Assembly (NCBI GenBank): GCA_050288165.1
Contig: JBNKDG010000004.1
Location: 124,001 to 188,000, forward strand
Length of the DNA: 64,000 nt
Source: JAPHTQ01 sp050288165
GTDB taxonomy: Bacteria; Pseudomonadota; Gammaproteobacteria; Thiohalomonadales; Thiohalomonadaceae
Direction of reading: 5' to 3'
Part shown: positions 50,984 through 59,997 of the stretch, piece by piece
Numbering within the stretch: position 1 is the stretch's first letter
How the letters are laid out: every line of letters starts with the position of its first letter
The notes under the pieces: generated by a model
The model's database searches: none
Told to the model about the DNA's origin: nothing
The model's input: the letters and a program-made list of their open reading frames with translations, nothing else
Position numbers and translations under genes: made by a program

Positions 50984-51445
50984 TTATCCCCGTGACTGCC
51001 ACGACCGCAATGTCTGGTAGAGCGTATCGGCATCGTTGGCGGCGCGCAGTTTGCTGACAAACTCAGCGTCACTGAACATCTCCGCCAGTTGCGCCAGCAG
51101 TTGCAGATGCTCCTCAGTGGAGTTTTCCGGTACCAGTAGGGCAAACAGCAGATCGACCGGTTTCTGATCGGGCGAATCGTAATCGACGCCCTGACGCAGT
51201 TTGATCACCGCAGCCAGAGTTTTGTCGCTGTTCGGCAGACGGGCATGGGGTATCGCTACCCCATGACCGAGTCCGGTACTGCCCAGTCGCTCGCGTGAGA
51301 TCAGGCTGTCGAAGATTTGGTCTTGCGACAGTTCTGTCTGGCCGTTGGCGATGAGTTGGCTCATCTGCTCCAGCACACGCTTCTTGCTGCCCGCTTCGTT
51401 GGCGCAGCTGATACGCTCAATATTAAGTAGTTCTGTAACCTGCAT
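50984..51445 (-). CDS. ptsN: PTS EIIA-Ntr
   Basis: 153 residues. His67 in HGVAIPHARL is the phosphorylation site. N-terminal half LLNIERISCANEAGSKKRVLEQMSQLI is typical of the rpoN-linked EIIA-Ntr. Signals nitrogen/carbon state and often controls K+ uptake. It abuts hprK without a gap. Confidence 0.96.
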   Translation of the reverse strand: MQVTELLNIERISCANEAGSKKRVLEQMSQLIANGQTELSQDQIFDSLISRERLGSTGLGHGVAIPHARLPNSDKTLAAVIKLRQGVDYDSPDQKPVDLLFALLVPENSTEEHLQLLAQLAEMFSDAEFVSKLRAANDADTLYQTLRSWQSRG

Positions 51446-51473
51446 GATTTCTACTTACAGCTTAGGTGGTTGG

Positions 51474-51800
51474 TTACTCGACGGGCTGATCCTTGAGGCC
51501 ACCTTCGTTACGGTGGTGGTCGGTCAGCTTTTCCTTGTGCTTACGGATCTGGCGATCCAGTTTGTCGGTCAGCGCATCAATGGCGGCGTACATGTTCTCA
51601 TCTTCACAGTCGGCGAAGATGTTGTTGCCTTTCATGTTGATGGTGGCTTCCGCTTTCTGACGCAGCTTCTCTACAGTGAGGATTACATGGACATTGGTCA
51701 CGTTATCGAAGTGGCGCTCCAGGCGTTCCAGTTTGTTGGTAACGTAGTCGCGCATGGCATCGGTGATGTCGATATGATGGCCGGTCAGATTCAATTGCAT
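51474..51800 (-). CDS. hpf: Ribosome hibernation promoting factor
   Basis: 108 residues, short HPF/YhbH form. MQLNLTGHHIDITDAMRDYV and the acidic GNNIFADCEDENMYAAIDALTDKLDRQI segment are diagnostic. Promotes 100S dimers in stationary phase. Between rpoN and ptsN, as in E. coli. Confidence 0.97.
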   Translation of the reverse strand: MQLNLTGHHIDITDAMRDYVTNKLERLERHFDNVTNVHVILTVEKLRQKAEATINMKGNNIFADCEDENMYAAIDALTDKLDRQIRKHKEKLTDHHRNEGGLKDQPVE

Positions 51801-51831
51801 GGCTTACTCCTTCAGTTTTTGATCTACCTGT

Positions 51832-53322
51832 TCAGGACAGGCGTTTTCTCTCGTTCGAGGGCGGGATCGCCATCGCCTCGCGGTATTTGGCTACCGTGCG
51901 GCGGGCAATGTTGATGCCCTGAGCGGAAAGGGTGTTGACGATCTTGCTGTCACTTAACGGTTTTGACGGTGCCTCTTCCGCGATCAGCTGTTTGATCATG
52001 GCGCGGATCGCGGTGGAGGAACACTCTCCGCCTTCGGCGGTGCCGACATGGCTGGAGAAGAAATACTTGAGTTCGAAGATGCCACGCGGGGTGTGCATGT
52101 ATTTGCGCGTGGTGGTGCGGGAAATGGTCGATTCGTGCATACCCAGTTCTTCGGCGATGTCATGCAGTACCATCGGTTTCATCGCCATTTCGCCCTCTTC
52201 GAGGAAGTCGCGTTGATGTTCGACGATGCTGGTGGAGACGCGCAGCAGAGTCTCGTTGCGACTCTGCAGACTCTTGAGGAACCAGCGCGCCTCCTGCAGA
52301 TGATTCTTCAGCGTGGTGGAGTCACTGCTGTTCATGTGTTTGATCAGGCTGGCGTAGTGGTGATTGATACGCAGGCGCGGCGCCGCTTCAGGATTGAGTT
52401 CAACTCGCCAGGCTCCCTTGATTTTGCGCACAAACACGTCGGGCGCGATGTACTCGGGCTGGCTATTACTGATCTGTCCGCCCGGTCGCGGATTGAGGCT
52501 TTGAATCAGGTGGGTTATCTGTGTCAATTCTTCTTCGTCTGTTTTCAGTACCCTTTTAAGCTGAGTGTAGTCCCGCCGTGCCAGCAGTTCAAAGTGATTC
52601 TCCAGCAGCTCGCGGGCCTGTGTCAGATAAGGGGTTTCAGCGGGAAGAAAGCGTAATTGCAGCAACAGCCCTTCGCGCAGATCGCGGGCGGCGACGCCGG
52701 GCGGGTCGAAGTTCTGGATCACATGCAGCACCGCTTCGACCTCGTCCAGTTCCATCTCCGGATAGTCTTTTTGCAGGCTGCTGAGGAGTTCTTCGAGGGG
52801 GGTGCCGAGGAAGCCGTCGTCGTTGACCGAGTCGATGATCTCCTCGCCGATGGCCATGTCTGTCTCCAGCAACTGGGTCATGTGCAGTTGCCACAGCAGG
52901 TGTTCACGCAGGCTTTCGCTGCTGGTGTCGCCGTATTCAAATTCGCGGTCGCTGCTTTCGGCGCTGGAACTGCTGCCGGTGGTACCGGGTTCGTAGATGT
53001 CGTCCCAGGCGCTGTCTACCGCCAGTTCATCGGGGATCGATTCGCTCTCCAGTGAGCGCTCCGGTTCGGCGAAATCCTGTTCCGCATCGTTTTCGGCGGC
53101 GGTTGTTTCAACTGCGGCCTCGTTTTCTATCTGCTCCAGCGATTCGCTCTGTTCCTGCTCTTCGCTCTCTTCAGCCACTTCCAGCATCAGGTTGGAATCC
53201 AGTGCCTGCTGGATCTCCATCTGCAACTCAAGCGTCGACAACTGCAGCATGCGGATTGCCTGCTGCAATTGCGGCGTCATGGTGAGCTGTTGCCCGAGAC
53301 GGAGCTGTAGTGACTGCTTCAT
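51832..53322 (-). CDS. rpoN: RNA polymerase sigma54 factor
   Basis: 496 residues. Region I starts MKQSLQLRLGQQLTMTPQLQ (glutamine-rich, activator-responsive). An acidic region II (about 50-130) is followed by the core-binding domain, helix-turn-helix (ESTISRTTTRKYM) and the RpoN box ARRTVAKYR near 480. Recognises -24/-12 promoters such as those proposed at 13054 and 26890. Confidence 0.98.
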   Translation of the reverse strand: MKQSLQLRLGQQLTMTPQLQQAIRMLQLSTLELQMEIQQALDSNLMLEVAEESEEQEQSESLEQIENEAAVETTAAENDAEQDFAEPERSLESESIPDELAVDSAWDDIYEPGTTGSSSSAESSDREFEYGDTSSESLREHLLWQLHMTQLLETDMAIGEEIIDSVNDDGFLGTPLEELLSSLQKDYPEMELDEVEAVLHVIQNFDPPGVAARDLREGLLLQLRFLPAETPYLTQARELLENHFELLARRDYTQLKRVLKTDEEELTQITHLIQSLNPRPGGQISNSQPEYIAPDVFVRKIKGAWRVELNPEAAPRLRINHHYASLIKHMNSSDSTTLKNHLQEARWFLKSLQSRNETLLRVSTSIVEHQRDFLEEGEMAMKPMVLHDIAEELGMHESTISRTTTRKYMHTPRGIFELKYFFSSHVGTAEGGECSSTAIRAMIKQLIAEEAPSKPLSDSKIVNTLSAQGINIARRTVAKYREAMAIPPSNERKRLS

Positions 53323-53411
53323 AAACTTATATGGTGGTGCGGTGACCCAACAGGGACGGGGATTTTACCGTATTTACTTAAATATGGCATAGATTTTGGA
53401 TAGGGGTGGGC

Positions 53412-54140
53412 CTAAAGACGAAAATGCTGGCCCAGATAGACCTCTCGGACCCGCTCGTTCTCCAGCAACTGCTCCGGTTTGCCCTCGGCAATGACAGTCC
53501 CTTCGCCGATGATATAGCCGCGCTCGCAGATCCCCAGGGTTTCCCGTACGTTGTGGTCGGTGATCAGGACGCCGATGCCGCGTTCTTTCAGGTGCTGGAT
53601 GATGCCCTGGATATCGACCACCGAGATCGGGTCGACCCCGGCGAAGGGTTCGTCGAGGAGGATAAAGCGGGGTTCGTTGGCCAGGGCGCGGGCGATCTCG
53701 ACCCGACGCCGCTCACCGCCGGAGAGGCTCATCCCCAGGCTGTCGCGGATGTGGGTGATATGGAACTCCTCCAGCAGCGACTCGAGGATCTCGTTGCGCT
53801 GGTCCTGATTCAGCTCCTCGCGTACCTCCAGCACCGCCATGATGTTGTCGGCCACGCTCATCTTGCGAAACACCGAGGCCTCCTGCGGCAGGTAGCCGAC
53901 GCCGAGGCGGGCGCGTTCATGCATCGGCTGACGGGTGACCTCGTTGCCGTCGATCAGGATACGGCCGTTATCGCAGGGGATCAGGCCGACGATCATATAG
54001 AAGCAGGTGGTCTTGCCCGCGCCGTTGGGGCCGAGCAGGCCGACCACTTCGCCGCTCGCCACTTCAAGCGAGACATCCTTGACCACGCTGCGCTTTTTGT
54101 AGCTCTTGGCCAGATTGAGGGCCGCCAGACTATGGCTCAT
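53412..54140 (-). CDS. lptB: LPS export ABC transporter ATPase LptB
   Basis: 242 residues from the ATG at 54140; a longer in-frame ORF up to 54272 runs into lptA. Walker A GPNGAGKT, signature LSGGERRR, Walker B FILLDEPFAGVDP and the H-loop TDHNVRE are all present. Powers LPS extraction with LptFG. Overlaps lptA by ATGA. Confidence 0.97.
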   Translation of the reverse strand: MSHSLAALNLAKSYKKRSVVKDVSLEVASGEVVGLLGPNGAGKTTCFYMIVGLIPCDNGRILIDGNEVTRQPMHERARLGVGYLPQEASVFRKMSVADNIMAVLEVREELNQDQRNEILESLLEEFHITHIRDSLGMSLSGGERRRVEIARALANEPRFILLDEPFAGVDPISVVDIQGIIQHLKERGIGVLITDHNVRETLGICERGYIIGEGTVIAEGKPEQLLENERVREVYLGQHFRL

Positions 54141-54625
54141 TGCTGTTCCTTTTCCGGTTGCAGGATCACCCGAACCCTGTCTTTGGTTTTTTCGTTGCCG
54201 AAGGCGCGGATCTGTTGCCTGTTGTCGTCGTAGAGCAGCCGTTCGCCGCTGAAGCGATCGCCGTCGTGCCACAGCTGAGCCGTGCCCTGTAGTTCAATCA
54301 TTCCATCATCCAGGCGGTATTCCACATGGTTTGCCTCGGCGCGGTCGGTCTTGCCGGTCTGTGTATCTCGCATCTCCATCTGTACCGGCGTGCCGTCGGC
54401 AATGGCCAGGCTGACCTTGCCAGCCTTGCTGTGCAGTTCCAGTCGATCGGCCTGGAGCAGGGTATCGCCCCGTTGCAGGCGGACGTGTCCCTGATAGAGG
54501 CTGAAGCCCTTTTTCTGGTCCAGCTCCAGTTTGTCCGCCTCAATGCGTATCGTCTGTTCCGCCGCGGCGATTGCCGTGGCGCAGCAGAGGCTGAGCAACA
54601 GCAGGGCGGCATTAATCGGTTTCAT
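54137..54625 (-). CDS. lptA: LPS periplasmic bridge protein LptA
   Basis: 162 residues from the ATG at 54625; an ATG at 54652 would add nine residues before the signal peptide. Signal peptide ends ATAIAAA. The body is the OstA beta-jellyroll (QTIRIEADKLELDQKKGFSLYQGHVRLQRGD). Forms the bridge across the periplasm. Overlaps lptC by 14 bases. Confidence 0.95.
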   Translation of the reverse strand: MKPINAALLLLSLCCATAIAAAEQTIRIEADKLELDQKKGFSLYQGHVRLQRGDTLLQADRLELHSKAGKVSLAIADGTPVQMEMRDTQTGKTDRAEANHVEYRLDDGMIELQGTAQLWHDGDRFSGERLLYDDNRQQIRAFGNEKTKDRVRVILQPEKEQQ

Positions 54626-55163
54626 ACTGACCTCGCACCGCGGACCTGACAAGCAACCGCTGCTCTTCGCCGTAGAGATTCAGGCCGATCCCCTCGATAT
54701 GACCTTTTTCGCTGTCGATGGTGATCGGCGCGTCGGTCTCGGCGTAGTGGCGCTCGCCGTCGATACGCAGCCAGTCGGTGCGCAGGGTCAGCGACTCGTT
54801 GCCCTGCTGGCGCAGCACCACCTGTTCCTGTAGCAGCAGGCGGCGTTCAGTGCCGCCGCTCAGTTCCCCCCGGTTGGCGGTGGCGTGCCAGATGGCACCG
54901 TCTTCGTTGCGGACGGTGATCACTGGTTGCTCCAGGGTGGTGAGGTCGTTGTCCGGGTAGTGGGTGAGGGTGGCGGCATCGAGTTGCTGGTTGGTGCGGC
55001 CTGTTGGATCCGTGGTGGTGCTGTTGAAGCCCTTGATGAAATAGTCGGGGATTTGCGCCTGTTCCGGACTCTCGCCGACGGGCCGTTGTTCCTGCTGCGA
55101 CAGCCAACTGGTGAGTACCACCAGCAGGGCAATGCCGATCAGCAGGAGAGTGCGTGGGTTCAT
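54612..55163 (-). CDS. lptC: LPS export protein LptC
   Basis: 183 residues. One N-terminal membrane helix (about 5-20) and a jellyroll domain with FIKGFNSTTTDPTG and LLLQEQVVLRQ. Accepts LPS from LptBFG and hands it to LptA. Overlaps kdsC by four bases. Confidence 0.95.
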   Translation of the reverse strand: MNPRTLLLIGIALLVVLTSWLSQQEQRPVGESPEQAQIPDYFIKGFNSTTTDPTGRTNQQLDAATLTHYPDNDLTTLEQPVITVRNEDGAIWHATANRGELSGGTERRLLLQEQVVLRQQGNESLTLRTDWLRIDGERHYAETDAPITIDSEKGHIEGIGLNLYGEEQRLLVRSAVRGQYETD

Positions 55164-55684
55164 TGCAGGTAGTGGTGTAGCTGGTTCTCCAGGGTGCCCT
55201 GGGCCTGCATGATCAGTTCGCAGACGTCGCGGGCGGCGGCGCGGCCTCCCCGGTTGGGGGTGGTCCAGTGGCTGTGCTGTTTCACCAGGTTGTGGGCGTC
55301 CTGCACCGCGATGGCGAGGCCGACGCGGATCAGGATCGGCAGGTCGACCACGTCGTCGCCCACGTAGGCCACCTGCTCGGGAGTGAGGGAGAGCTTTTGC
55401 AGCAGTTCTTCGAAGGCAGGCAGCTTTTCCTGCTGGCCCTGGTAGAGGTGCTTGACGCCGAGGCTGGCCATGCGAGTTTCGACCAGTTTGGAGGTGCGGC
55501 CGGTGATGATGCCGATCTCGACGCCGCTCTGCTGCAGCATCTTCATGCCGTGGCCGTCGCGGGAATTGAACGCCTTGTACTCCTGGCCGTCGTCGCTGAA
55601 GTAGAGACTGCCGTCGGTGAGGACACCGTCAACGTCGAAGATGACCAGGCGGATTTTTGCGGCTTTTAGAATAATGTCCTGCAT
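55160..55684 (-). CDS. kdsC: 3-deoxy-D-manno-octulosonate 8-phosphate phosphatase KdsC
   Basis: 174 residues, HAD superfamily. Motif I is FDVDGVLTDG, motif II is IITGR, motif IV is VGDDVVDLPIL. No cap domain, as in tetrameric KdsC. Releases Kdo from Kdo-8-phosphate. Confidence 0.96.
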   Translation of the reverse strand: MQDIILKAAKIRLVIFDVDGVLTDGSLYFSDDGQEYKAFNSRDGHGMKMLQQSGVEIGIITGRTSKLVETRMASLGVKHLYQGQQEKLPAFEELLQKLSLTPEQVAYVGDDVVDLPILIRVGLAIAVQDAHNLVKQHSHWTTPNRGGRAAARDVCELIMQAQGTLENQLHHYLQ

Positions 55685-55702
55685 GGCTTACCCGTGTGTT
55701 GT

Positions 55703-56689
55703 TTAGACGACGCCAGCGCGTAACAGATCATGCATGTTCAATGCACCGACCAGTCTGTTTTCGCCATCGACTACCGGCAGGGCGTTGATCCGCTTCTCGT
55801 CCATGATCCGCAGCGCCTCGGCGGCGAGGATCTGTGAGTCGACCGAGGTGCAGTTCTTATGCATCACATCGGCGATCTTCATTGTATTGATCGAGACCTC
55901 GCCGTGATCGAGCAGACGACGCAGGTCGCCGTCGGTGAAGACGCCGAGCAGTTTGTTGTCGCCATCGACTACGCAGGTCATCCCCAGTCCCTTGTTACTC
56001 ATCTCCAGCAGCGCCGCGCTGAGGGTGGCGTCGCCGCCAACCTGCGGGGTCTGTTTGCCGGTGTGCATCAGATCTTCGATACGCAGCAGCAGGCGACGGC
56101 CCAGACTGCCAGCGGGATGGGAGCGGGCGAAGTCCTCTTCGGTGAAGCCGCGGGCTTCGAGCAGCGCCACTGCCAGGGCATCACCCATCGCCAGTGCCGC
56201 GGTGGTGCTGGCGGTTGGCGCCAGACCCAGCGGGCAGGCTTCCTGTTCCACGCTGACATCGATATTGGCCTCGGCGGCCCGGGCCAGACGCGAGTCGGGA
56301 TTGCCGGTGAGGGTGATCAACGGTATCCCGAGGCGTTTGATGATCGGCAGGATGGTGAGGATCTCGTCGGTCTCGCCGGAGTTGGAGAGGGCCAGTACCA
56401 CGTCCTTGGGGGTGATCATCCCCAGGTCGCCATGGCTCGCCTCACCAGGGTGGACGAAGAAGGCGGGGCTGCCGGTGCTCGCCAGGGTAGCGGCGATCTT
56501 GTCGCCGATATGGCCCGATTTACCCATGCCGGTGACCACGATGCGGCCCTCGCAGTGGAGCATATGGCGGCAGGCGGTCACGAAGTTGGCATCGATGCGT
56601 GGTTTGAGGTCGAGGATCGCCTGCGCCTCGGTTTCCAGCACCGCCTGGCCGAGTTGCAGCAGCTTCGCTTCGTCGAAGTCGCGCGTCAT
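55703..56689 (-). CDS. kdsD: Arabinose-5-phosphate isomerase KdsD
   Basis: 328 residues. A SIS domain (about 40-175; GMGKSGHIGDKIAATLASTG) is followed by a CBS pair (about 200-325). Makes arabinose 5-phosphate for Kdo synthesis. Next to kdsC as in E. coli. Confidence 0.96.
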   Translation of the reverse strand: MTRDFDEAKLLQLGQAVLETEAQAILDLKPRIDANFVTACRHMLHCEGRIVVTGMGKSGHIGDKIAATLASTGSPAFFVHPGEASHGDLGMITPKDVVLALSNSGETDEILTILPIIKRLGIPLITLTGNPDSRLARAAEANIDVSVEQEACPLGLAPTASTTAALAMGDALAVALLEARGFTEEDFARSHPAGSLGRRLLLRIEDLMHTGKQTPQVGGDATLSAALLEMSNKGLGMTCVVDGDNKLLGVFTDGDLRRLLDHGEVSINTMKIADVMHKNCTSVDSQILAAEALRIMDEKRINALPVVDGENRLVGALNMHDLLRAGVV

Positions 56690-56696
56690 ACCGGGT

Positions 56697-56897
56697 TTAC
56701 GCTTCCGGGTAGCCGAGTTGAGTCAGCTTTTCACTGATCTGCTGGCGGGAGAGTCCTTCACCGGTGACTTCAACCTCACCGTTTTCGATGGAGACCTCCA
56801 CCCCTTCCACACCGGGCAGTTCCTTCAGGCCGTTCATGATATTGCTGGCGCAGCCGCCGCACTTGACGTTCTTAACTGTGAAATGTTCGTTGGACAT
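56697..56897 (-). CDS. Heavy-metal-associated (CopZ-like) metal-binding protein
   Basis: 66 residues, a lone HMA domain. KCGGCAS supplies the C-x2-C metal site at residues 13-16, and the fold pattern of GLKELPGVEGVEV plus LGYPE follows. Cytoplasmic. Probably binds Cu(I) or a similar soft metal. No P-type ATPase lies beside it; it sits seven bases before kdsD and just after the Ca/Na antiporter on the same strand. Confidence 0.88.
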   Translation of the reverse strand: MSNEHFTVKNVKCGGCASNIMNGLKELPGVEGVEVSIENGEVEVTGEGLSRQQISEKLTQLGYPEA

Positions 56898-56911
56898 GGT
56901 CGACTCCTCTG

Positions 56912-57889
56912 TTAGCCGTTAAGGGAATGGTACAACAACCCGAGGTAGCCGAGGTAACCAGCCAGCAGCAGGATGCCCTCGCCGCGAGTCACTGTGCCGG
57001 GTTTACGGAAGCCGTAACCCATGGCAAAGAGCATAACGGTGAGCAGGATCATAATCGGGAAGTCGCGGCTCAGCAGTTCCGCCGGGGTGACGCCAGGCTG
57101 GATCAGGCCGGGCATCCCCAGTACCGCCAGCAGGTTGAACATATTGGAACCGAGCACGTTGCCCAGGGCGATATCGTGCTCTCCCTTGAGCGCGCTCATC
57201 ACCGAGGCGGCCAGCTCCGGCAGGCTGGTGCCGATGGCGACAATGGTCAGGCCGATGACCAGATCGCTGATACCGAACCACTGGGCGATGTTGACTGCAC
57301 CCCACACCAGCAGGCGTGAACTGCCCAGCAGGATCGCCAGACCGAGCACCAGCCAGAGGATCGCCTGCCACATGGGCATGTGCTCCGGGATCTCGTCGGA
57401 ATACTCAGCAATCATCGGGTCCGGACCGTTGCGGCGCTGGCGCAGGCCAAGGGAGACCATCCAGTAGACCAGGGCGCCCATGCCGAGCAGCAATACCACG
57501 CCATCGATGCGGCTCATCTCGCCGTCGAGCAGCAGACCGAGAGCGATTAGCATCACCAGGAACAGCAGCGGGAATTCACGTTTAAGGGTGTCGGAATGGA
57601 CCCTTAGCGGCGCGATCAGGGCGGTGACGCCGATCACCAGACCGATGTTGGTGATGTTGGAGCCGATGGCGTTGCCGATACCCATGTCCGGGTTACCGGC
57701 CCAGGCGGCGATGGCGGAGACCAGCATCTCCGGCGCCGAGGTGCCGAAGCCGACGATAGTGAGACCGATGATCAGGGGGCTGACGCCCAGATTACGTGCG
57801 GTGGCGGAGGCACCAATCACAAAGCGATCTGCGCCCCAGACGAGCAGGGCAAAACCGGCGACGATGGCGAGAAAAGAGGTCCAGAGCAT
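56912..57889 (-). CDS. Calcium/sodium antiporter (YrbG/CaxA family)
   Basis: 325 residues with ten membrane segments in two inverted repeats. The repeat motifs are visible twice: GFGTSAPEMLVS with GNAIGSNITNI, and AIGTSLPELAAS with GNVLGSNMFNL. These GxG/S-x-PE sites bind Ca2+. Head of the yrbG-kdsD-kdsC-lptCAB order seen in E. coli. Confidence 0.95.
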   Translation of the reverse strand: MLWTSFLAIVAGFALLVWGADRFVIGASATARNLGVSPLIIGLTIVGFGTSAPEMLVSAIAAWAGNPDMGIGNAIGSNITNIGLVIGVTALIAPLRVHSDTLKREFPLLFLVMLIALGLLLDGEMSRIDGVVLLLGMGALVYWMVSLGLRQRRNGPDPMIAEYSDEIPEHMPMWQAILWLVLGLAILLGSSRLLVWGAVNIAQWFGISDLVIGLTIVAIGTSLPELAASVMSALKGEHDIALGNVLGSNMFNLLAVLGMPGLIQPGVTPAELLSRDFPIMILLTVMLFAMGYGFRKPGTVTRGEGILLLAGYLGYLGLLYHSLNG

Positions 57890-57971
57890 GATTTATACGG
57901 TTTCTGTCGGCCGCTGTTGGAGGCGGCATTAAATCGGTTTGCGTCCTGCAATGCAAGCCGGAGCCGTACCC

Positions 57972-58730
57972 TTATTGTCCTGGCGCGGGCTCTTCCGCCA
58001 GCGGGTCGAACTCCTCGGCGAAGGGGTCGAATTCATCCGTGACCGGTGGGTTACCGTCGTAGACCAGACTGTTGCGCCGCTGCAGGTAGGCGTCGCGCAT
58101 GAAGACGTAAGGGTCCAGCGCTGCGGTCTCCAGCAGATTGCTGGCGCGCAGCAGCCCGGCACGGGTGTCCACCGCCTTGACCACAACCAGTCCCCAGCGC
58201 TCATCCGGGTTTTCCACCTGCATCACCGGATCCACCTGCCAGTCGGCCAGCAGGCTGGTGCCGTCGCGCACCGAGGAGGGGCCGAGGAAGGGCAGTACCA
58301 GGTAGGGGCCGCTGCCGACACCCCAGGCGCCAAGGGTCTGGCCGAAGTCTTCGTTGTGTTTCGGCATCCCCATCGGGGTGGCGACATCGATCAGGCCGAA
58401 CAGGCCGACGGTGGAGTTCCAGACCAGGCGTGAGAAATCGGAAGCGGCCTGGCCGAGTTTGAATTGCAGCAGGTCGTTGAGCAGTACCAGCACGTCGTCG
58501 AGGTTGCTGAAGAAATTGCTGATGCCGGTGTTGACCGGTTGCGGCACGTACTCTTCATAGGTCTCGGCCACCGGGCGGAACAGCGCCTTGTCGAAGTCAC
58601 TGTTGAAGTCGTACATGGCGCGGTTGTAACCCTCAAACGGGTCGCGCGGATCGCGAGGGCCTTCCAGGGTGGTGCAGCCGGTTGCCAGCAGGGTCAGTAA
58701 CAGCAGACCGACGAGTCGACGACATGTCAT
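57972..58730 (-). CDS. mlaA: Outer-membrane lipoprotein MlaA (VacJ)
   Basis: 252 residues. Signal peptide with lipobox LATGC, then DPFEGYNRAMYDFN, the MlaA signature, and a body ending in an acidic Pro/Glu tail. Removes phospholipids from the outer leaflet of the outer membrane and passes them to MlaC. Its gene here lies close to mlaFEDCB, whereas in E. coli it is remote. Confidence 0.95.
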   Translation of the reverse strand: MTCRRLVGLLLLTLLATGCTTLEGPRDPRDPFEGYNRAMYDFNSDFDKALFRPVAETYEEYVPQPVNTGISNFFSNLDDVLVLLNDLLQFKLGQAASDFSRLVWNSTVGLFGLIDVATPMGMPKHNEDFGQTLGAWGVGSGPYLVLPFLGPSSVRDGTSLLADWQVDPVMQVENPDERWGLVVVKAVDTRAGLLRASNLLETAALDPYVFMRDAYLQRRNSLVYDGNPPVTDEFDPFAEEFDPLAEEPAPGQ

Positions 58731-58803
58731 CAGGGATAAGCCTTGGTTCGATTTGTTGTGGCGCGATTATCGGCGGGATGGAGCGTGGTAATCAAGGTAG
58801 CGG

Positions 58804-58989
58804 TTAACGGGATTCGGTTTTGACCGCACCGCACCGTGCGCAGATGTAGCGACTGACCAGCTTGCCCGATTTGGTGTCGAACGGTTTGGCCTTGTCCACT
58901 TCCCACTTGTGGAAGCCGCTTTTGCACAGCGCACGGCCTTTGTTTTTTTCGCCAGGCTTAGGTTTTTTGAACTGAATGACCTCGCCCAT
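58804..58989 (-). CDS. Small probable zinc-binding protein of unknown function
   Basis: 61 residues from the ATG at 58989 (an in-frame ATG at 59028 adds 13). Begins MGEVIQFKKPKPGEKNKG. ALCKSGFHKW in the middle and YICARCGAVK near the end suggest a C-x4-H...C-x2-C site. Conserved-looking, soluble and basic. Function unknown. Divergent from mlaF. Confidence 0.7.
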   Translation of the reverse strand: MGEVIQFKKPKPGEKNKGRALCKSGFHKWEVDKAKPFDTKSGKLVSRYICARCGAVKTESR

Positions 58990-59166
58990 GGTCTCTCCCG
59001 TTTGTGTGATAAATGTCAGGTCCGCCAACGGTGGCCGACGTTATACTAGCGCGCATTTGCTGCCATCGACAGCGGCTGCGGTTGATTTGCCGTGTTGATT
59101 CGATAACACTGGCGCCATTCGTTGCCGTGCCGCGGTCACGGGCGAAAAAATAACAAAGGACAATTG

Positions 59167-59997
59167 ATGTCAGATAACGATTCATCCCCCCTGGTCGAGA
59201 TCCGCGGCCTGCGTTTTTCGCGCGGCTCGCGCGTGATCTTCGACGGGGTCGACCTGGATATCCCACGCGGCAAGATAACCGCGATCATGGGCCCCAGCGG
59301 TACCGGCAAGACCACCCTGCTGAAACTGATCGGCGGTCAGTTGCGTCCCGATGCAGGCAGCGTGATTGTCGACGGTGAAGATGTCCACAAGCTCTCGCGC
59401 GACAAACTCTATCAGTTGCGTAAGCGCATGAGCCTGCTGTTCCAGAGCGGCGCCCTGCTGACCGACATCGATGTCTTCGAAAACGTCGCCTTTCCCCTGC
59501 GTGAACATACCGACCTGCCCGAAGCGATGATTCGCGATCTGGTGTTGATGAAACTACAGGCGGTCGGTCTGCGCGGTGCGCGTCGTCTGATGCCGAGCGA
59601 GCTCTCCGGCGGTATGGCACGGCGTGTGGCGCTGGCCCGCTCCATCGCCCTCGACCCGATGATGGTGATGTACGACGAACCCTTCACCGGACAGGACCCG
59701 ATCTCCATGGGCGTGCTGGTGAAACTGATCCGTCAACTCAACGATGCCCTGGGACTGAGCAGTATCGTGGTCTCCCACGATGTCTCCGAGACCGTTGCGA
59801 TCTCCGATTATGTTTACCTGCTCTCCGGCGGCAAGGTGGTGGCGCACGGCACGCCGGACCACCTGAAAGGTGCGAGCCAGTCCGAATGGGCCAAGCAGTT
59901 TCTCGACGGTCTGCCCGACGGACCGGTGCCGTTCCACTACCCGGCGCCGGATTATGCCGAAGACCTGCTGGCGGGCAGCGACAGAGGAGTGCGTTAA
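59167..59997 (+). CDS. mlaF: Mla phospholipid transport ATPase MlaF
   Basis: 276 residues from the ATG at 59167. Walker A GPSGTGKT, signature ELSGGMARRVA, Walker B MVMYDEPFTGQDP. Drives retrograde phospholipid transport by MlaFEDB. The stop overlaps the mlaE start (TAATG). Confidence 0.96.
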   Translation: MSDNDSSPLVEIRGLRFSRGSRVIFDGVDLDIPRGKITAIMGPSGTGKTTLLKLIGGQLRPDAGSVIVDGEDVHKLSRDKLYQLRKRMSLLFQSGALLTDIDVFENVAFPLREHTDLPEAMIRDLVLMKLQAVGLRGARRLMPSELSGGMARRVALARSIALDPMMVMYDEPFTGQDPISMGVLVKLIRQLNDALGLSSIVVSHDVSETVAISDYVYLLSGGKVVAHGTPDHLKGASQSEWAKQFLDGLPDGPVPFHYPAPDYAEDLLAGSDRGVR

